DNA of 64,000 bases from Streptomyces sp. NBC_00344 (GCF_036088315.1 NZ_CP107996.1:6313001-6377000), one strand, 5' to 3'; counted from the stretch's first letter, positions 18,864-27,949 are shown. Made by a program: numbers and translations. The notes: a model not told the origin generated them from the letters alone.

Positions 18864-20534
18864 TCAGCCGGTCCTGACCTGCTGCCGTTCGGAGACCAGC
18901 GCGACATCGGCCGTGATCGCCGCGGCGCACTCCCGCAGTGCGGGCAGGATGGTGGTGTGTGCCTCCGCGGCCGATGTGCGCCCGGCGTGCAGCGAGACGT
19001 TGACGGCGGCGATCACGGCCCCGGAGCGGTCCAGCACCGGAACGGCAAGGGATCGCAGTCCCTCTTCCAGCTCCTCGTCGACCATGGCGTGACCGGCCGC
19101 TGCTGTGCGGTCGAGAACCCCGGCGAGAGCTGTCCTGCTGGTGATCGTGTGTCCGGTCAGCGGTCGCAGCGTGGTGCGTTCGAGGCGGGCGTGACGTTCG
19201 CCGGCGGGCAGCCCGGCCAGCAGTACCCGGCCCATCGATGTGGCGTACGCGGGGAAGCGGGTGCCGACGGTGATGTTCACGCTCATGATGCGTCCGGCGG
19301 CGACACGGGCCACGTAACGGATGTCGTCGCCGTCCAGGACCGCGACGGACGTGGACTCGTGGATCCGCGCGACCAGGGCCGCCAGATGCGGCTGGGCGAG
19401 CTCGCCCACGGTGAGCCGTGACAGCAGGGAGTAGCCCAGTTCCAGCACCCGTGGGGTGGGCAGGAAGAAGCCGCCGTCCGATGTGGCGTAGCCGGCCTGC
19501 TGGAGCGTCAGCAGGGAGCGCCGGGCGGTGGCCCGGGGGAGCGCCGCCGCCTGCGCCACCGCGGAGAGCGCCATCGCGTTTCCGGTGGTGCCCAGCGCGG
19601 CGAGCACCGAGAGCCCCCGGGCGAGCGATTGGAGGTAGGCGGGCCCCAGCTCCTCCTTCGGGGCCAGCGAGGTGTCGTCACGTGCCGGCGGCGCCTGACG
19701 GGCCGCGGCATCCGGGCTGTGGTGCGCGAGCGCCGATGCCATCTCCGCAGCCGCGCGCTGCATCCTGTCCAGCACGGTGTCGTGCAGCGAGCCGGCCGAA
19801 TGGCGGCTGGTGTGAGACACGACGCTCAACGCGCAGAGGGTGCGGCCCGCGGTGTCGCGGACGGGGACGGCCACCGCGACCAGGCCGGGTTCGATGAACT
19901 GGTCGTCCACGGACCAGCGCTGAGCGAGTGCGGCGGCCGCCCGCCGGGTGAATGCCGCCTCATCGGAGCCGGGGGACGCGGAGCGTGGCGGCGGGACCGT
20001 GAAGCCGGGGCGGTCCGGGTCGCTCCGCCGTTCGCGCCAGATCTCGTACTGCTCAGGGGTCCATTCCGCGGCGAAGAGCGATCCGGGCGCGCAGGACTCG
20101 ACGGGGAGCGCGTCGCCGGTCCTGAACGTCACCGAAAGGGTGCGGCGCCGTGTGGTCTGTGCGATGAAGCGGACCGCGTCCACGTCCGGCACGGCCAGGG
20201 AGACGGACTCGTCCAGCTCGTCGGCGAGCGCCTCGACCCGCGGGCCGAGGATGTCCGCCAGGGCGACGGCCCGAAGGTAGACGCCGCTCAGCTCCATCAC
20301 CCGGGGAGTGAGCGCCAGATCGCGGTCGTCGGCGCGCAGATGGCCGATGTGCACCAGCGTGGAGGCGATCCGGTCGACGGTCGATCGGGCAAGGCCGGTG
20401 GCGCGGGCCAGTTCACTGGCGCGAAGCCGGCCGTCCGGGGCCGAAGCGAGCGCACGCAGCACGGCGAGCCCGCGCTCCAGCGGGCCCGCCGGGGCGGTCT
20501 CGTCGGATACACCGGCGGTGCTGTTCTGCGGCAT
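18864..20534 (-). CDS. Tandem (double) IclR family regulator
   Basis: A 556-residue protein made of two complete IclR units. Unit 1 (about 20-265) has the winged helix LERGLAVLRALASAP...ARSTVDRIASTLVHIG and an effector domain with SVSLAVPDVDAVRFIAQ. Unit 2 (about 300-550) repeats it: LARGLSVLAALGTTG...RATARRSLLTLQQAGYAT, then TSVAVLDGDDIRYVARV and the characteristic EELEEGLRSLAVPVLDR. Such double IclR proteins occur next to aromatic beta-ketoadipate (pca) genes in actinomycetes. It faces the remains of pcaIJ across a promoter region with GTGAAC repeats. The start ATG has GAGGAGG upstream. It probably acted as the pca regulator. Confidence 0.88.
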   Translation of the reverse strand: MPQNSTAGVSDETAPAGPLERGLAVLRALASAPDGRLRASELARATGLARSTVDRIASTLVHIGHLRADDRDLALTPRVMELSGVYLRAVALADILGPRVEALADELDESVSLAVPDVDAVRFIAQTTRRRTLSVTFRTGDALPVESCAPGSLFAAEWTPEQYEIWRERRSDPDRPGFTVPPPRSASPGSDEAAFTRRAAAALAQRWSVDDQFIEPGLVAVAVPVRDTAGRTLCALSVVSHTSRHSAGSLHDTVLDRMQRAAAEMASALAHHSPDAAARQAPPARDDTSLAPKEELGPAYLQSLARGLSVLAALGTTGNAMALSAVAQAAALPRATARRSLLTLQQAGYATSDGGFFLPTPRVLELGYSLLSRLTVGELAQPHLAALVARIHESTSVAVLDGDDIRYVARVAAGRIMSVNITVGTRFPAYATSMGRVLLAGLPAGERHARLERTTLRPLTGHTITSRTALAGVLDRTAAAGHAMVDEELEEGLRSLAVPVLDRSGAVIAAVNVSLHAGRTSAAEAHTTILPALRECAAAITADVALVSERQQVRTG

Positions 20535-20631
20535 CTGGGTCCTCCTCGGTGCTGGAACCGTACCGGTGGCACCGAGTGGCCTCCGCACCGTTGACACGAG
20601 GGTGAGGTGGGCGGCGACTCGGCGCACAAGT

Positions 20632-20656
20632 GTGAACAATAGTTCACTGGGTGAAC
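20632..20656. promoter_or_regulatory. GTGAAC inverted/direct repeats between iclR and pcaIJ remnant
   Basis: GTGAAC-AATA-GTTCAC (20632-20647) is a perfect inverted repeat, followed by a third GTGAAC at 20651-20656. It lies in the divergent promoter region, just before the pcaI start. Three half-sites fit an IclR-type operator. Confidence 0.6.
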
Positions 20657-20677
20657 GTATCCGATGGGACAGACGAG

Positions 20678-20938
20678 ATGGACACGACCGTTCCCACGGC
20701 GGGCGAGGCGGTCACCGCCATCGGTGACGGGTCTTCACTTGCCGTGGGGGCTTCGGACTCGCCGGAGTGCCCGACGTGCTGATCGACCCGCTCCACCGGC
20801 AGGGCGTGTGTGCACCGGAACCCCACCGAGCTCAGTGTGCTGGACATCGCCGACGGGGGCCTGCGGCTGGTGCAGACCGCGCCCGGAGTGAGCGCCCGGG
20901 AACTGTGCGACCGCACCGCGGGGAAGGTGCGGTGCTGA
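20678..20938 (+). pseudogene. pcaIJ remnant (3-oxoadipate CoA-transferase), deleted and frameshifted
   Basis: The first 25 codons read as the start of the CoA-transferase alpha subunit (VPTAGEAVTAIGDGSSLAVG). One G is missing from the run in GTGGGGGCTTCGG, after which the frame continues as FGLAGVPDVLIDPLHRQG. At about 20,802 the sequence jumps, in a third frame, to a typical beta-subunit C-terminus (GRACVHRNPTELSVLDI, then RLVQTAPGVSARELCDRT) ending at TGA 20936-20938. So an internal deletion of most of pcaI and pcaJ has fused the two ends, with GGCAGGGC at the join. The intact enzyme activates 3-oxoadipate with succinyl-CoA in the beta-ketoadipate pathway. No function is expected now. Confidence 0.82.
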
Positions 20939-21141
20939 GTCCTGCCCCGGCACAGCTCACGGCGTCCGGCCGCCTCACCGCGTGCCGGGACGCCCAGTAC
21001 GCGGGCGATCCCCCGCCGGGCCATGGCACCCACCGGACACCGCTACTTCGCCAACACGGCCCAGGGGAGCACTTAGCCTGTACGGACGGAGACCGCAGCG
21101 ACAGCGCACTCCGGCAGGCACACGTCCGAAGGCGGTAGCTG

Positions 21142-21912
21142 ATGTTCTCGCAGGCCAGAGCGGTGGTGTCCGGCAACTGGGCGCCGTACGCCCCGGAGGG
21201 CCCCACATTCCGCGAACTGACCGTCCAGGCGCTCTCCTCCATCGAGCGCGGCTACGACCTGCTGGCACCGAAGTTCGACCGGACACCTTTCCGGACCTCC
21301 GACCGTCTGCTGGACGCGGTCGCCGGGGCACTGCTCCCGCTGGGCCCCTTCGAGGCAGGTCTCGATGTGTGCTGTGGCACCGGAGCGGGTGTACGGACAC
21401 TGCGGAGCGTGTGCGCGGAGCGGGTCACCGGAGTGGACTTCAGCGCCGGGATGCTGGCGGCCGCCGCGCAGTCCGATCTCGCTGCGACCGGGACGCCCGT
21501 CGCGGAGTGGGTACGTGCCGACGCCCGCGCGTTGCCGTTCCGGGGAGCCTTCGACCTGGCCGTGAGCTTCGGGGCCTTCGGACATTTTCTGCCTGCTGAG
21601 CGACCCGGCCTGTTCGCGGAGGTGCACCGCTCACTGCGGCCGGGCGGGGTGTTCGCGTTCCCGATCGGCGCTCCCATGTCACCGCGGTCCTCGCAGTACT
21701 GGACGCTGCTCGGTTTTGACGCGGTGATGCGGGTACGCAATCTGGTGTGGCGGCCGCAGTTCGTCATGTACTACCGCACGTTCCCGCTGGCGGAGGTGTG
21801 TGAGGACCTGATCGGAGCCGGGTTCTCGGTAGGCCTGGTTCCCCTCGAGGAGTTCGGCCGCCGGGCTGACGGAAGTCCTCGCTGCCGTCTGGTGATGGCC
21901 CGACGGGAGTGA
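21142..21912 (+). CDS. Class I SAM-dependent methyltransferase
   Basis: A 256-residue protein. An N-terminal helix region (GPTFRELTVQALSSIERGYDLLA) precedes the methyltransferase core: motif I is AGLDVCCGTGAGVRTL (about 73-88), the acidic residue is in VTGVDFSAGML, and AFDLAVSFGAFGHF with RPGGVFAFPIG follow. The usual LDxGCGTG is LDVCCGTG here, with cysteine in place of the first glycine. A C-terminal extension QFVMYYRTFPLAEVCEDL is typical of a family of uncharacterised actinobacterial enzymes. The acceptor is unknown. It converges on the chitinase gene and shares a terminator with it. Confidence 0.85.
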   Translation: MFSQARAVVSGNWAPYAPEGPTFRELTVQALSSIERGYDLLAPKFDRTPFRTSDRLLDAVAGALLPLGPFEAGLDVCCGTGAGVRTLRSVCAERVTGVDFSAGMLAAAAQSDLAATGTPVAEWVRADARALPFRGAFDLAVSFGAFGHFLPAERPGLFAEVHRSLRPGGVFAFPIGAPMSPRSSQYWTLLGFDAVMRVRNLVWRPQFVMYYRTFPLAEVCEDLIGAGFSVGLVPLEEFGRRADGSPRCRLVMARRE

Positions 21913-21915
21913 CGG

Positions 21916-21950
21916 CGCGGCCCGGCCCCAGTGAGCGGGACCGGGCCGCG
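21916..21950. terminator. Bidirectional hairpin terminator
   Basis: CGCGGCCCGG and its exact complement (10-base arms) enclose 15 bases between the convergent methyltransferase and chitinase genes. Confidence 0.75.
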
Positions 21951-21986
21951 GCGTGAAACGGCCGGGGCCTTTCTTTGCCGGAGAGG

Positions 21987-23696
21987 CTAGGGAAGCGCGT
22001 GCACGTGCGGCCCGACCGCACCCGACCAGGCGTTGCCCGATGAGGCGTCCCAGTTGGTGGACCAGGTCATCGCGCCGCGCAGGCCCGGGTAGGTCTTGGA
22101 GGGTTTGAAGGAACCGCAGCCGGTGCCCTTGGCGAGGCAGTCCAGCGCGTTGTTGACGACACCCGGCGCGACGTACCCGCTGCCCGCACCGCTCGTCGAC
22201 GCGGGCACACCCAGGCCGACCTGGGACGGGTCCAGGCCGCCTTCCAGCTGGATGCAGGCGAGCGCGGTGAGGAAGTCGACCGAGCCCTGGGCGTAGACCT
22301 TGCCGTCGCAGCCGAGCATCGAACCGCTGTTGTAGTACTGCATGTTGACGACCGTGAGGATGTTCTTGATGTTGAGAGCCGTCTTGAAGTACTCGTTCGA
22401 CGTGGACTGCATGTCGATGGTCTGCGGGGCCATGGTGATGACCAGACCGGAGCCCGCCTTGGCCGACAGCGACTTCAGCGCCTGCGACATGTAGGTGGAG
22501 TTGATGCCGTTCTCGAGGTCGATGTCCACCCCGTCGAAGCCGTACTCCTGCATCAGTGAGTAGACCGAGTCGGCGAAGTTGTTCGCCGATGTGGTGTCGG
22601 ACACGGAGATGGTGCCGTTCTGGCCGCCGATGGAGATGACGACCGACTTGCCGGTCGCCTGCTTGGCCTTGATGTCGGCCTTGAACTGGGTGGTGCTGTA
22701 GCCGCCGAGCCCCGCCGAGTCGAGGGTGAAGGAGACGGCTCCCGGTGTGGTGGTGGCATCCGCGAAGGCCACCGCGATGATGTCGTAGTTCGCCGGGACG
22801 TCGCTGATCTTCTGGACGGTCGCACCGTTGTTGAAGTTCTGCCAGTAACCGGTCACCGCGTGCTTCGGGACGGATCCACCGCCCGTCCCTCCGCCGCCGT
22901 CGGCCGATGTGCGGGCCGAGATGACCGTTGACCTGGGCGACTCACCAGCCGAGTTGGTCGCTGTGACCTGGAACTGGTAGGAGGTGTCGGCCGACAGGCC
23001 CGTCACCGAAGCCGACGCACCGGTGGACGAAAGCACCTTCGCGCCGTCCCGGTAGATGTTGTAGCCGGTCGCGCCGGCCGAAGGACTCCAGGACAGATCC
23101 ACCGAACTCTTGGTCACCGAACCGGCCTTGAGCCCGGCGGGTGCCGCAGGGACGGTCGGCCCCGGGTCGGTGCCCCCGCCGCCGTCCGGGCCGACGACGG
23201 AGACATCGTCGGCGAAGTAGGCCGGCTGGCCGTACCAGCCGTGCACATAGACCGTCACGGAGGTGGTCGAGGCACCGGTTCTGAAGGTGGTGGACAGCTG
23301 GGAGTAGGAGGTGGAGCCGGGGGTCCAGGTGGACACGTCGGTGGTGCCGGTGCCGCTAGCACCGAGGTACACATAGCTTCCCTGCACCCAACTGCTCAAC
23401 GTATAAGTCGAGTTGGCGCGTACGGCCACGGTCTGGGTGCACTGGGCGTTGTCCTGGCCCGACGGAGTGGCCCGCAGAGCCGAGCCGCCGCCGTGCACAG
23501 GTGATGAGACGGTGGTTCCCGAGGCGCCGGAACAGGTCCAGTTGGAGAGGCCGGACTCGAAGCCGGCGTTCTTGGCGACATTGATGTCCGCGGCCTGGGC
23601 GGTCCCGGTCAGGCCTGCGAGGGAGAGGGCGGCAGCTGCGATGACGGCGAGCGCGCCGCCGAGCCAGGATCTTCGGACGAACGGTGCACGTTCCAC
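21987..23696 (-). CDS. Secreted GH18 chitinase: CBM-FnIII-GH18
   Basis: A 569-residue enzyme. A signal peptide (GGALAVIAAAALSLAGLTGTAQA) is followed by a carbohydrate-binding module at about 36-150 (NAGFESGLSNWTCSG...YVHGWYGQPAYFADDVSV), a fibronectin III domain (PAAPAGLKAGSVTKSSVDLS), a glycine linker and a GH18 domain from about 280. The catalytic DGVDIDLENG places the acid Glu at about 393. FnIII plus this module set matches Streptomyces chitinases that attack crystalline chitin. I chose GTG at 23694-23696 (GGAG 8 bases upstream). Longer open frames upstream cross the promoter. It is divergent from a second chitinase, with a shared control region of repeated TGGTCCAGACCA-type sites. Confidence 0.93.
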   Translation of the reverse strand: MERAPFVRRSWLGGALAVIAAAALSLAGLTGTAQAADINVAKNAGFESGLSNWTCSGASGTTVSSPVHGGGSALRATPSGQDNAQCTQTVAVRANSTYTLSSWVQGSYVYLGASGTGTTDVSTWTPGSTSYSQLSTTFRTGASTTSVTVYVHGWYGQPAYFADDVSVVGPDGGGGTDPGPTVPAAPAGLKAGSVTKSSVDLSWSPSAGATGYNIYRDGAKVLSSTGASASVTGLSADTSYQFQVTATNSAGESPRSTVISARTSADGGGGTGGGSVPKHAVTGYWQNFNNGATVQKISDVPANYDIIAVAFADATTTPGAVSFTLDSAGLGGYSTTQFKADIKAKQATGKSVVISIGGQNGTISVSDTTSANNFADSVYSLMQEYGFDGVDIDLENGINSTYMSQALKSLSAKAGSGLVITMAPQTIDMQSTSNEYFKTALNIKNILTVVNMQYYNSGSMLGCDGKVYAQGSVDFLTALACIQLEGGLDPSQVGLGVPASTSGAGSGYVAPGVVNNALDCLAKGTGCGSFKPSKTYPGLRGAMTWSTNWDASSGNAWSGAVGPHVHALP

Positions 23697-23776
23697 GAGG
23701 TGTCTCCGGGGGTGAGCAGGGGCGGAGTGGTCAGGCGGGAACTGCTGGGACGGTGGCCACCGCTGGTACTGAAAGG

Positions 23777-23806
23777 TGGTCCAGACCAATAGGGTTGTCA
23801 AGACCT
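23777..23806 (-). promoter_or_regulatory. Chitinase direct repeats / DasR-type site (gene on the minus strand)
   Basis: TGGTCCAGACCA (23777-23788) and the weaker TTGTCAAGACCT (23795-23806) form the paired 12-base repeat known from Streptomyces chitinase promoters. The first also fits the DasR responsive element (TGGTC/GACCA arms), so repression by the N-acetylglucosamine regulator is expected. Confidence 0.8.
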
Positions 23807-23908
23807 GAAGCACTTTCCGGCTCCATGAATGCGCGGCTCGGCCCGGCTCTGGCGTCAGGGCGCAACACCGCGGAGTCGGGGCGGCGCGGCAAACACTGCT
23901 CCATGAAG

Positions 23909-23944
23909 TGGTCTGGACCCTTGACGTCGTTATGGTCCAGACCA
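23909..23944 (+). promoter_or_regulatory. Chitinase direct repeats / DasR-type site (gene on the plus strand)
   Basis: TGGTCTGGACCC (23909-23920) and TGGTCCAGACCA (23933-23944) flank a TTGACG -35-like hexamer at 23921. This mirrors the arrangement before the opposite chitinase and implies joint induction by chitin breakdown products. Confidence 0.8.
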
Positions 23945-23989
23945 ATCATGGGCGCGATCCGTCTGTTGCCCCGCCCACTGGGAGCCCCC

Positions 23990-25738
23990 ATGAGACGTAA
24001 GAGATCCGTTCGTGCCCTGCTGACCACTCTGGCGACGGCGGCCGCCTCCGTCGGTCTGGTGGTGGGGCAAGGCGCCGCCGCACATGCCGCGACACCGCTG
24101 CCCACGCACGTCTTCGCGCCCTACTTCGAGGCGTACAACGGCGACAGTCCGGCAGCACTCGCGCAGCAGTCCGGTGTCAAGTATCTGACCATGGCCTTCG
24201 TCCAGGCCGAGGCGCGCGGTTCGTGCACGCCCTTCTGGAACGGGGACACCGGCCAGCCCATCTCCTCGTCCGTCTACGGCGCCGACTTCACCACGATGCG
24301 CTCCCGCGGCGGGGATGTGATTCCATCGTTCGGAGGGTACGCGGCGGACAACGGCGGTACCGAGATCGCGGACAGCTGCACCGATGTGAACGCCATCGCG
24401 GCCGCGTACGAGAAGGTCGTCACCACCTACGACGTCTCCCGTCTCGACATGGACATCGAGGACAACTCGCTGACCAATACGGCAGGCATCAACCGCCGGA
24501 ACCAGGCGATCAAGAAGGTGCAGGACTGGGCGGCCGCCAACGGGCGCTCGGTGCAGTTCTCCTACACGCTGCCCACCACCACGAGCGGACTGTCGAGCGA
24601 CGGCCTCGCGGTGCTGCGGAGCGCGAACACCTACGGGGCCAGGATCGACGTCGTCAATCTGATGACCTTCGACTACTACGACAACGCCTCGCACAACATG
24701 GCGGACGACACCCGGACCGCCACCACCGGACTCCACGACCAGTTGGCCTCGCTCAACCCCGGCAAGAGTCCGGCGCAGCTGTGGGCCATGGTGGGCGTCA
24801 TCGAGATGCCGGGCATCGACGACTTCGGCGCCGCCGAGACCTTCACCACGGCCGACGCGGCGTCCGTCTACGACTGGGCCACCAGCAAGGGCATCGGCAC
24901 GCTCTCCTTCTGGGCGCTGCAAAGGGACAACGGCGGCTGCCCCGGGACGGGCGGCTCGGACTCCTGCTCCGGAATCGCCCAGGACCAGTGGTATTTCAGT
25001 CATACCTTCGAGCCCTTCACCAGCGGCAGCGGTCCGGTCTCGAGCGACTTCTCGCTCTCCGCTGCACCCGGTTCGGCATCCGTCGACCCCGGCGGCTCGG
25101 CCACCGCGACGCTGAACACCTCGGTGACCGCGGGGGCCCCGGGGACCGTCACACTGAAGGCCACCGGCGCGCCCGCCGGGGTGACCACATCGCTCAGTCC
25201 CGGCTCCGTCACCGCGGGCGGCTCGTCGAAGCTCACGCTCAACGCCTCGTCCTCGGCGGCGCCCGGCACCTACCCGATCACGCTCACCGGCACCGCCGGC
25301 CAGGTGACGCACACCACGACCTTCACCCTGACCGTATCCGGGCCGGGCGGTGGCACCGGAGCCCTGGTCAACGGCGGCTTCGAGACTGGCGCCGCGGCGC
25401 CGTGGAGCTGTGAGAGCGGCGCTTCGGTGGTCACCACACCGGTGCACGGCGGAACGCACGCCCTGAAGACATCCCCCACCTCCGCACAGAGCGGCGAGTG
25501 CACCCAGACACTGTCGCTCAGCCCGAACACCCATTACACACTGAGCGGTTGGGTCCAGGGGAACTACGCCTACCTTGGCGTGCGGGATGGCGCGACCGGC
25601 AGCGCCTGGACCAGCGGAAGCGGCTGGTCCAAGCTGTCCGTGCCGTTCACCACCGGCGCTTCGGGCACCGTCACGGTCTATCTGCACGGCTGGTACGGGC
25701 AGGGAACCGTCTACGGCGACGACTTCTCCGTGAACTGA
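23990..25738 (+). CDS. Secreted GH18 chitinase: GH18-Ig-like-CBM
   Basis: A 582-residue enzyme. The signal peptide ends near AHA. A GH18 domain (about 38-340) has the catalytic stretch SRLDMDIEDN (acid Glu about 159), preceded by PSFGGYAADNGG and followed by NLMTFDYYDNASH. It is of the divergent branch often called chitinase-like bacterial GH18. An Ig-like linker domain (FSLSAAPGSASVDPGG...) and a C-terminal module (NGGFETG...VYLHGWYGQGTVYGDDFSV) follow. That last module is clearly homologous to the N-terminal module of the neighbouring chitinase. ATG 23990 has GGAG 5 bases upstream; another in-frame ATG at 23948 abuts the operator and is unlikely. Confidence 0.9.
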   Translation: MRRKRSVRALLTTLATAAASVGLVVGQGAAAHAATPLPTHVFAPYFEAYNGDSPAALAQQSGVKYLTMAFVQAEARGSCTPFWNGDTGQPISSSVYGADFTTMRSRGGDVIPSFGGYAADNGGTEIADSCTDVNAIAAAYEKVVTTYDVSRLDMDIEDNSLTNTAGINRRNQAIKKVQDWAAANGRSVQFSYTLPTTTSGLSSDGLAVLRSANTYGARIDVVNLMTFDYYDNASHNMADDTRTATTGLHDQLASLNPGKSPAQLWAMVGVIEMPGIDDFGAAETFTTADAASVYDWATSKGIGTLSFWALQRDNGGCPGTGGSDSCSGIAQDQWYFSHTFEPFTSGSGPVSSDFSLSAAPGSASVDPGGSATATLNTSVTAGAPGTVTLKATGAPAGVTTSLSPGSVTAGGSSKLTLNASSSAAPGTYPITLTGTAGQVTHTTTFTLTVSGPGGGTGALVNGGFETGAAAPWSCESGASVVTTPVHGGTHALKTSPTSAQSGECTQTLSLSPNTHYTLSGWVQGNYAYLGVRDGATGSAWTSGSGWSKLSVPFTTGASGTVTVYLHGWYGQGTVYGDDFSVN

Positions 25739-25765
25739 CCCGCGCGACCCGGCCGGCCCGGTGCT

Positions 25766-25788
25766 GGAGGCGGCCCCTGTGCGCCTCC
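25766..25788 (+). terminator. Weak hairpin after the second chitinase
   Basis: GGAGGCG-9 bases-CGCCTCC, 28 bases beyond the stop. Short arms, no T-run; a possible terminator. Confidence 0.45.
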
Positions 25789-25895
25789 GGCGCCGCCGGT
25801 CCGGCGGCCCGGCGAGGCTCGAGCGCCGCCCACCCCGGATTCAGGAGGATGACCTGACAAACTGAGCGAAACGACCGACGTGGAGGAGTAGGCAG

Positions 25896-27536
25896 ATGCC
25901 GCACGAACGAGCGGGACAGCCGGCGCGGCCGGAGGACCTGACCGATGTCGCCCGGCTGGTGACCTCGTACTACGCACTGCACCCGGACCCGGAGGAACCG
26001 GCCCAGCGTGTGGCGTTCGGGACCTCGGGACACCGCGGATCGTCATTCGCCACCGCGTTCAACGAGGACCATATCGCCGCCACCAGCCAGGCGATCTGCG
26101 AATACCGGGCGCGCCGGGGAACCGATGGGCCGCTCTTCATCGGAGCCGACACCCATGCGCTGTCCGAGCCCGCCCGGGTGACCGCCATCGAGGTGTTCGC
26201 GGCGAACGACGTGACCGTCCTCATCGACAGCGCCGACGGTTACACCCCGACCCCCGCCGTGTCGCACGCGATCCTCACGTACAACCGTGGCCGCACCTCC
26301 GGTCTTTCGGACGGTGTCGTGGTCACCCCGTCCCACAACCCGCCCGCCGACGGCGGGTTCAAGTACAACCCGCCCAGCGGCGGCCCCGCGGGCTCCGATG
26401 CGACCGGCTGGATCCAGGACCGGGCGAACGAGATCATCGCCGGTGGCCTGAAGGACGTGAAGCGGCTTCCCTACGCCCGCGCCCTGACCGCTTCCACCAC
26501 CGGGCGTTACGACTTCCTCGGCAGCTATGTGAGCGACCTGCCGGCGGTGCTCGACCTGGACGCGGTACGCGCCGCAGGGGTGCGGATCGGAGCAGATCCG
26601 CTGGGCGGCGCTTCGGTCGGCTACTGGGGCCGGATCGCCGAACAGCACCGGATCGATCTGACCGTCGTCAACCCGCTCGCCGATCCGACCTGGCGCTTCA
26701 TGACGCTGGACTGGGACGGCAGGATCCGGATGGACTGCTCGTCGCCGTACGCGATGGCTTCGCTGATCGAGCGGCGTGACCAGTACGCGATCGCCACCGG
26801 CAACGATGCAGATGCCGACCGGCACGGCATCGTCACACCCGATGCCGGACTGATGAACCCCAACCACTATCTGGCCGCGGCCATCTCCTATCTCTACACC
26901 CACCGCGAACAGTGGCCGGACCGTGCGGGAATCGGCAAGACGCTGGTGTCATCCGGAATGATCGACCGGGTCGCGGCCGATCTCGGCCGCAGACTGGTCG
27001 AGGTTCCGGTCGGCTTCAAGTGGTTCGTGGACGGACTGGTCGACGGCTCACTCGGCTTCGGCGGGGAGGAGTCGGCGGGAGCCTCGTTCCTCCGCCGCGA
27101 CGGCTCGGTGTGGACCACCGACAAGGACGGGATCATTCTGGCGCTGCTGGCCTCCGAGATCCTCGCGGTCACCGGGAAGACCCCGTCGGAGCACTACGCC
27201 GGACTCACCGACCGGTTCGGCTCGCCGGCCTACGCCCGTATCGACGCACCCGCGACGCGTGAGGAGAAGGCGATCCTGGCCAGGCTCTCGCCCGACCAGG
27301 TCACAGCGGACACCCTCGCCGGCGAACGGGTCACCGAGGTGCTCACCGAGGCACCGGGCAATGGCGCGTCCATCGGTGGGATCAAAGTGGCGACCGAGAA
27401 CGCCTGGTTCGCCGCCCGGCCTTCGGGCACCGAGGACGTCTACAAGATCTACGGTGAGTCCTTCCTGGGCGCCGACCATCTGGGCCGGGTGCAGGAAGAG
27501 GCCAAGGCCGTGGTCTCCGCGGCCCTGGCCGGCTGA
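25896..27536 (+). CDS. pgm: Phosphoglucomutase (alpha-D-glucose phosphate-specific)
   Basis: A 546-residue enzyme interconverting glucose 1-phosphate and glucose 6-phosphate. The N-terminus [13 protein letters not shown] is typical. The phosphoserine loop is [20 protein letters not shown] (about 140-160). The metal loop [14 protein letters not shown] (about 305) contains the D-x-D-x-D residues. The sugar-binding [12 protein letters not shown] is at about 388, and the phosphate-binding loop [16 protein letters not shown] is near the end. The length matches bacterial Pgm. A GGAGGAG site lies 7 bases upstream of the ATG. Confidence 0.96.
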   Translation: MPHERAGQPARPEDLTDVARLVTSYYALHPDPEEPAQRVAFGTSGHRGSSFATAFNEDHIAATSQAICEYRARRGTDGPLFIGADTHALSEPARVTAIEVFAANDVTVLIDSADGYTPTPAVSHAILTYNRGRTSGLSDGVVVTPSHNPPADGGFKYNPPSGGPAGSDATGWIQDRANEIIAGGLKDVKRLPYARALTASTTGRYDFLGSYVSDLPAVLDLDAVRAAGVRIGADPLGGASVGYWGRIAEQHRIDLTVVNPLADPTWRFMTLDWDGRIRMDCSSPYAMASLIERRDQYAIATGNDADADRHGIVTPDAGLMNPNHYLAAAISYLYTHREQWPDRAGIGKTLVSSGMIDRVAADLGRRLVEVPVGFKWFVDGLVDGSLGFGGEESAGASFLRRDGSVWTTDKDGIILALLASEILAVTGKTPSEHYAGLTDRFGSPAYARIDAPATREEKAILARLSPDQVTADTLAGERVTEVLTEAPGNGASIGGIKVATENAWFAARPSGTEDVYKIYGESFLGADHLGRVQEEAKAVVSAALAG

Positions 27537-27552
27537 CCGGTATCCGGTGCGA

Positions 27553-27591
27553 GGCCGGCGGGGGCCCGCTCGGTGCGGGCCTCCGCCGGCC
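27553..27591. terminator. Terminator after pgm
   Basis: Seventeen-base arms with one G-T pair (starting GGCCGGCGG) enclose a TCGGT loop, 16 bases after the pgm stop. The hairpin can serve the convergent remnant too. Confidence 0.88.
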
Positions 27592-27597
27592 AGCCGG

Positions 27598-27949
27598 CTA
27601 CTTCGGCAGCTGCAGCGGATCCTCGCGCAGCAACTGGGCCAGTACGTCGAACTCGTTGAACAGCATCCAGTCCTCGGTGATGCTGCCCTGCGAGACGTAC
27701 AGCTGCGAAAGACCCCACAGGTGCACCCGGCGTCCGGTGGGACGGCCGTAGAGTGCGTGGCCGCGGTGTGTGCCCACCGCGGTCCACCGGACCGAGACGC
27801 GGTAGCCGTCTGCCTCGTTGCCCATCCAGTAGACCTCGTCGACCTGGAGACCGAGGTCGGGGAAGGCCGTCGGCGATGATGCGGTACGCGTCCTCGAATC
27901 CCCGCATCGGATGGCGCCGCTCGCCCGCGGCGAAGCCCGGTGTGCGTCT
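27598..27949 (-). pseudogene. SnoaL/NTF2-like protein remnant
   Basis: The C-terminal three quarters of a small NTF2-fold protein survive. GFAAGERRHPMRGFEDAYRI reads in one frame, then an extra G shifts into PDLGLQVDEVYWMGNEADGY and on to a normal end (ITEDWMLFNEFDVLAQLL). There is a stop upstream at 27950-27952 and no start codon with a ribosome site, so the N-terminus is missing as well. Relatives include SnoaL-like cyclases and ester cyclases, but the family is broad. The segment from GTG/ATG 27825 alone could give a 75-residue fragment. Confidence 0.7.

Noticed and set aside
20939..21141. Possible thiolase (pcaF) remnant after the pcaIJ scar
   Set aside because: I searched the three plus frames by eye and saw no thiolase motif. 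The 200 bases show nothing recognisable.
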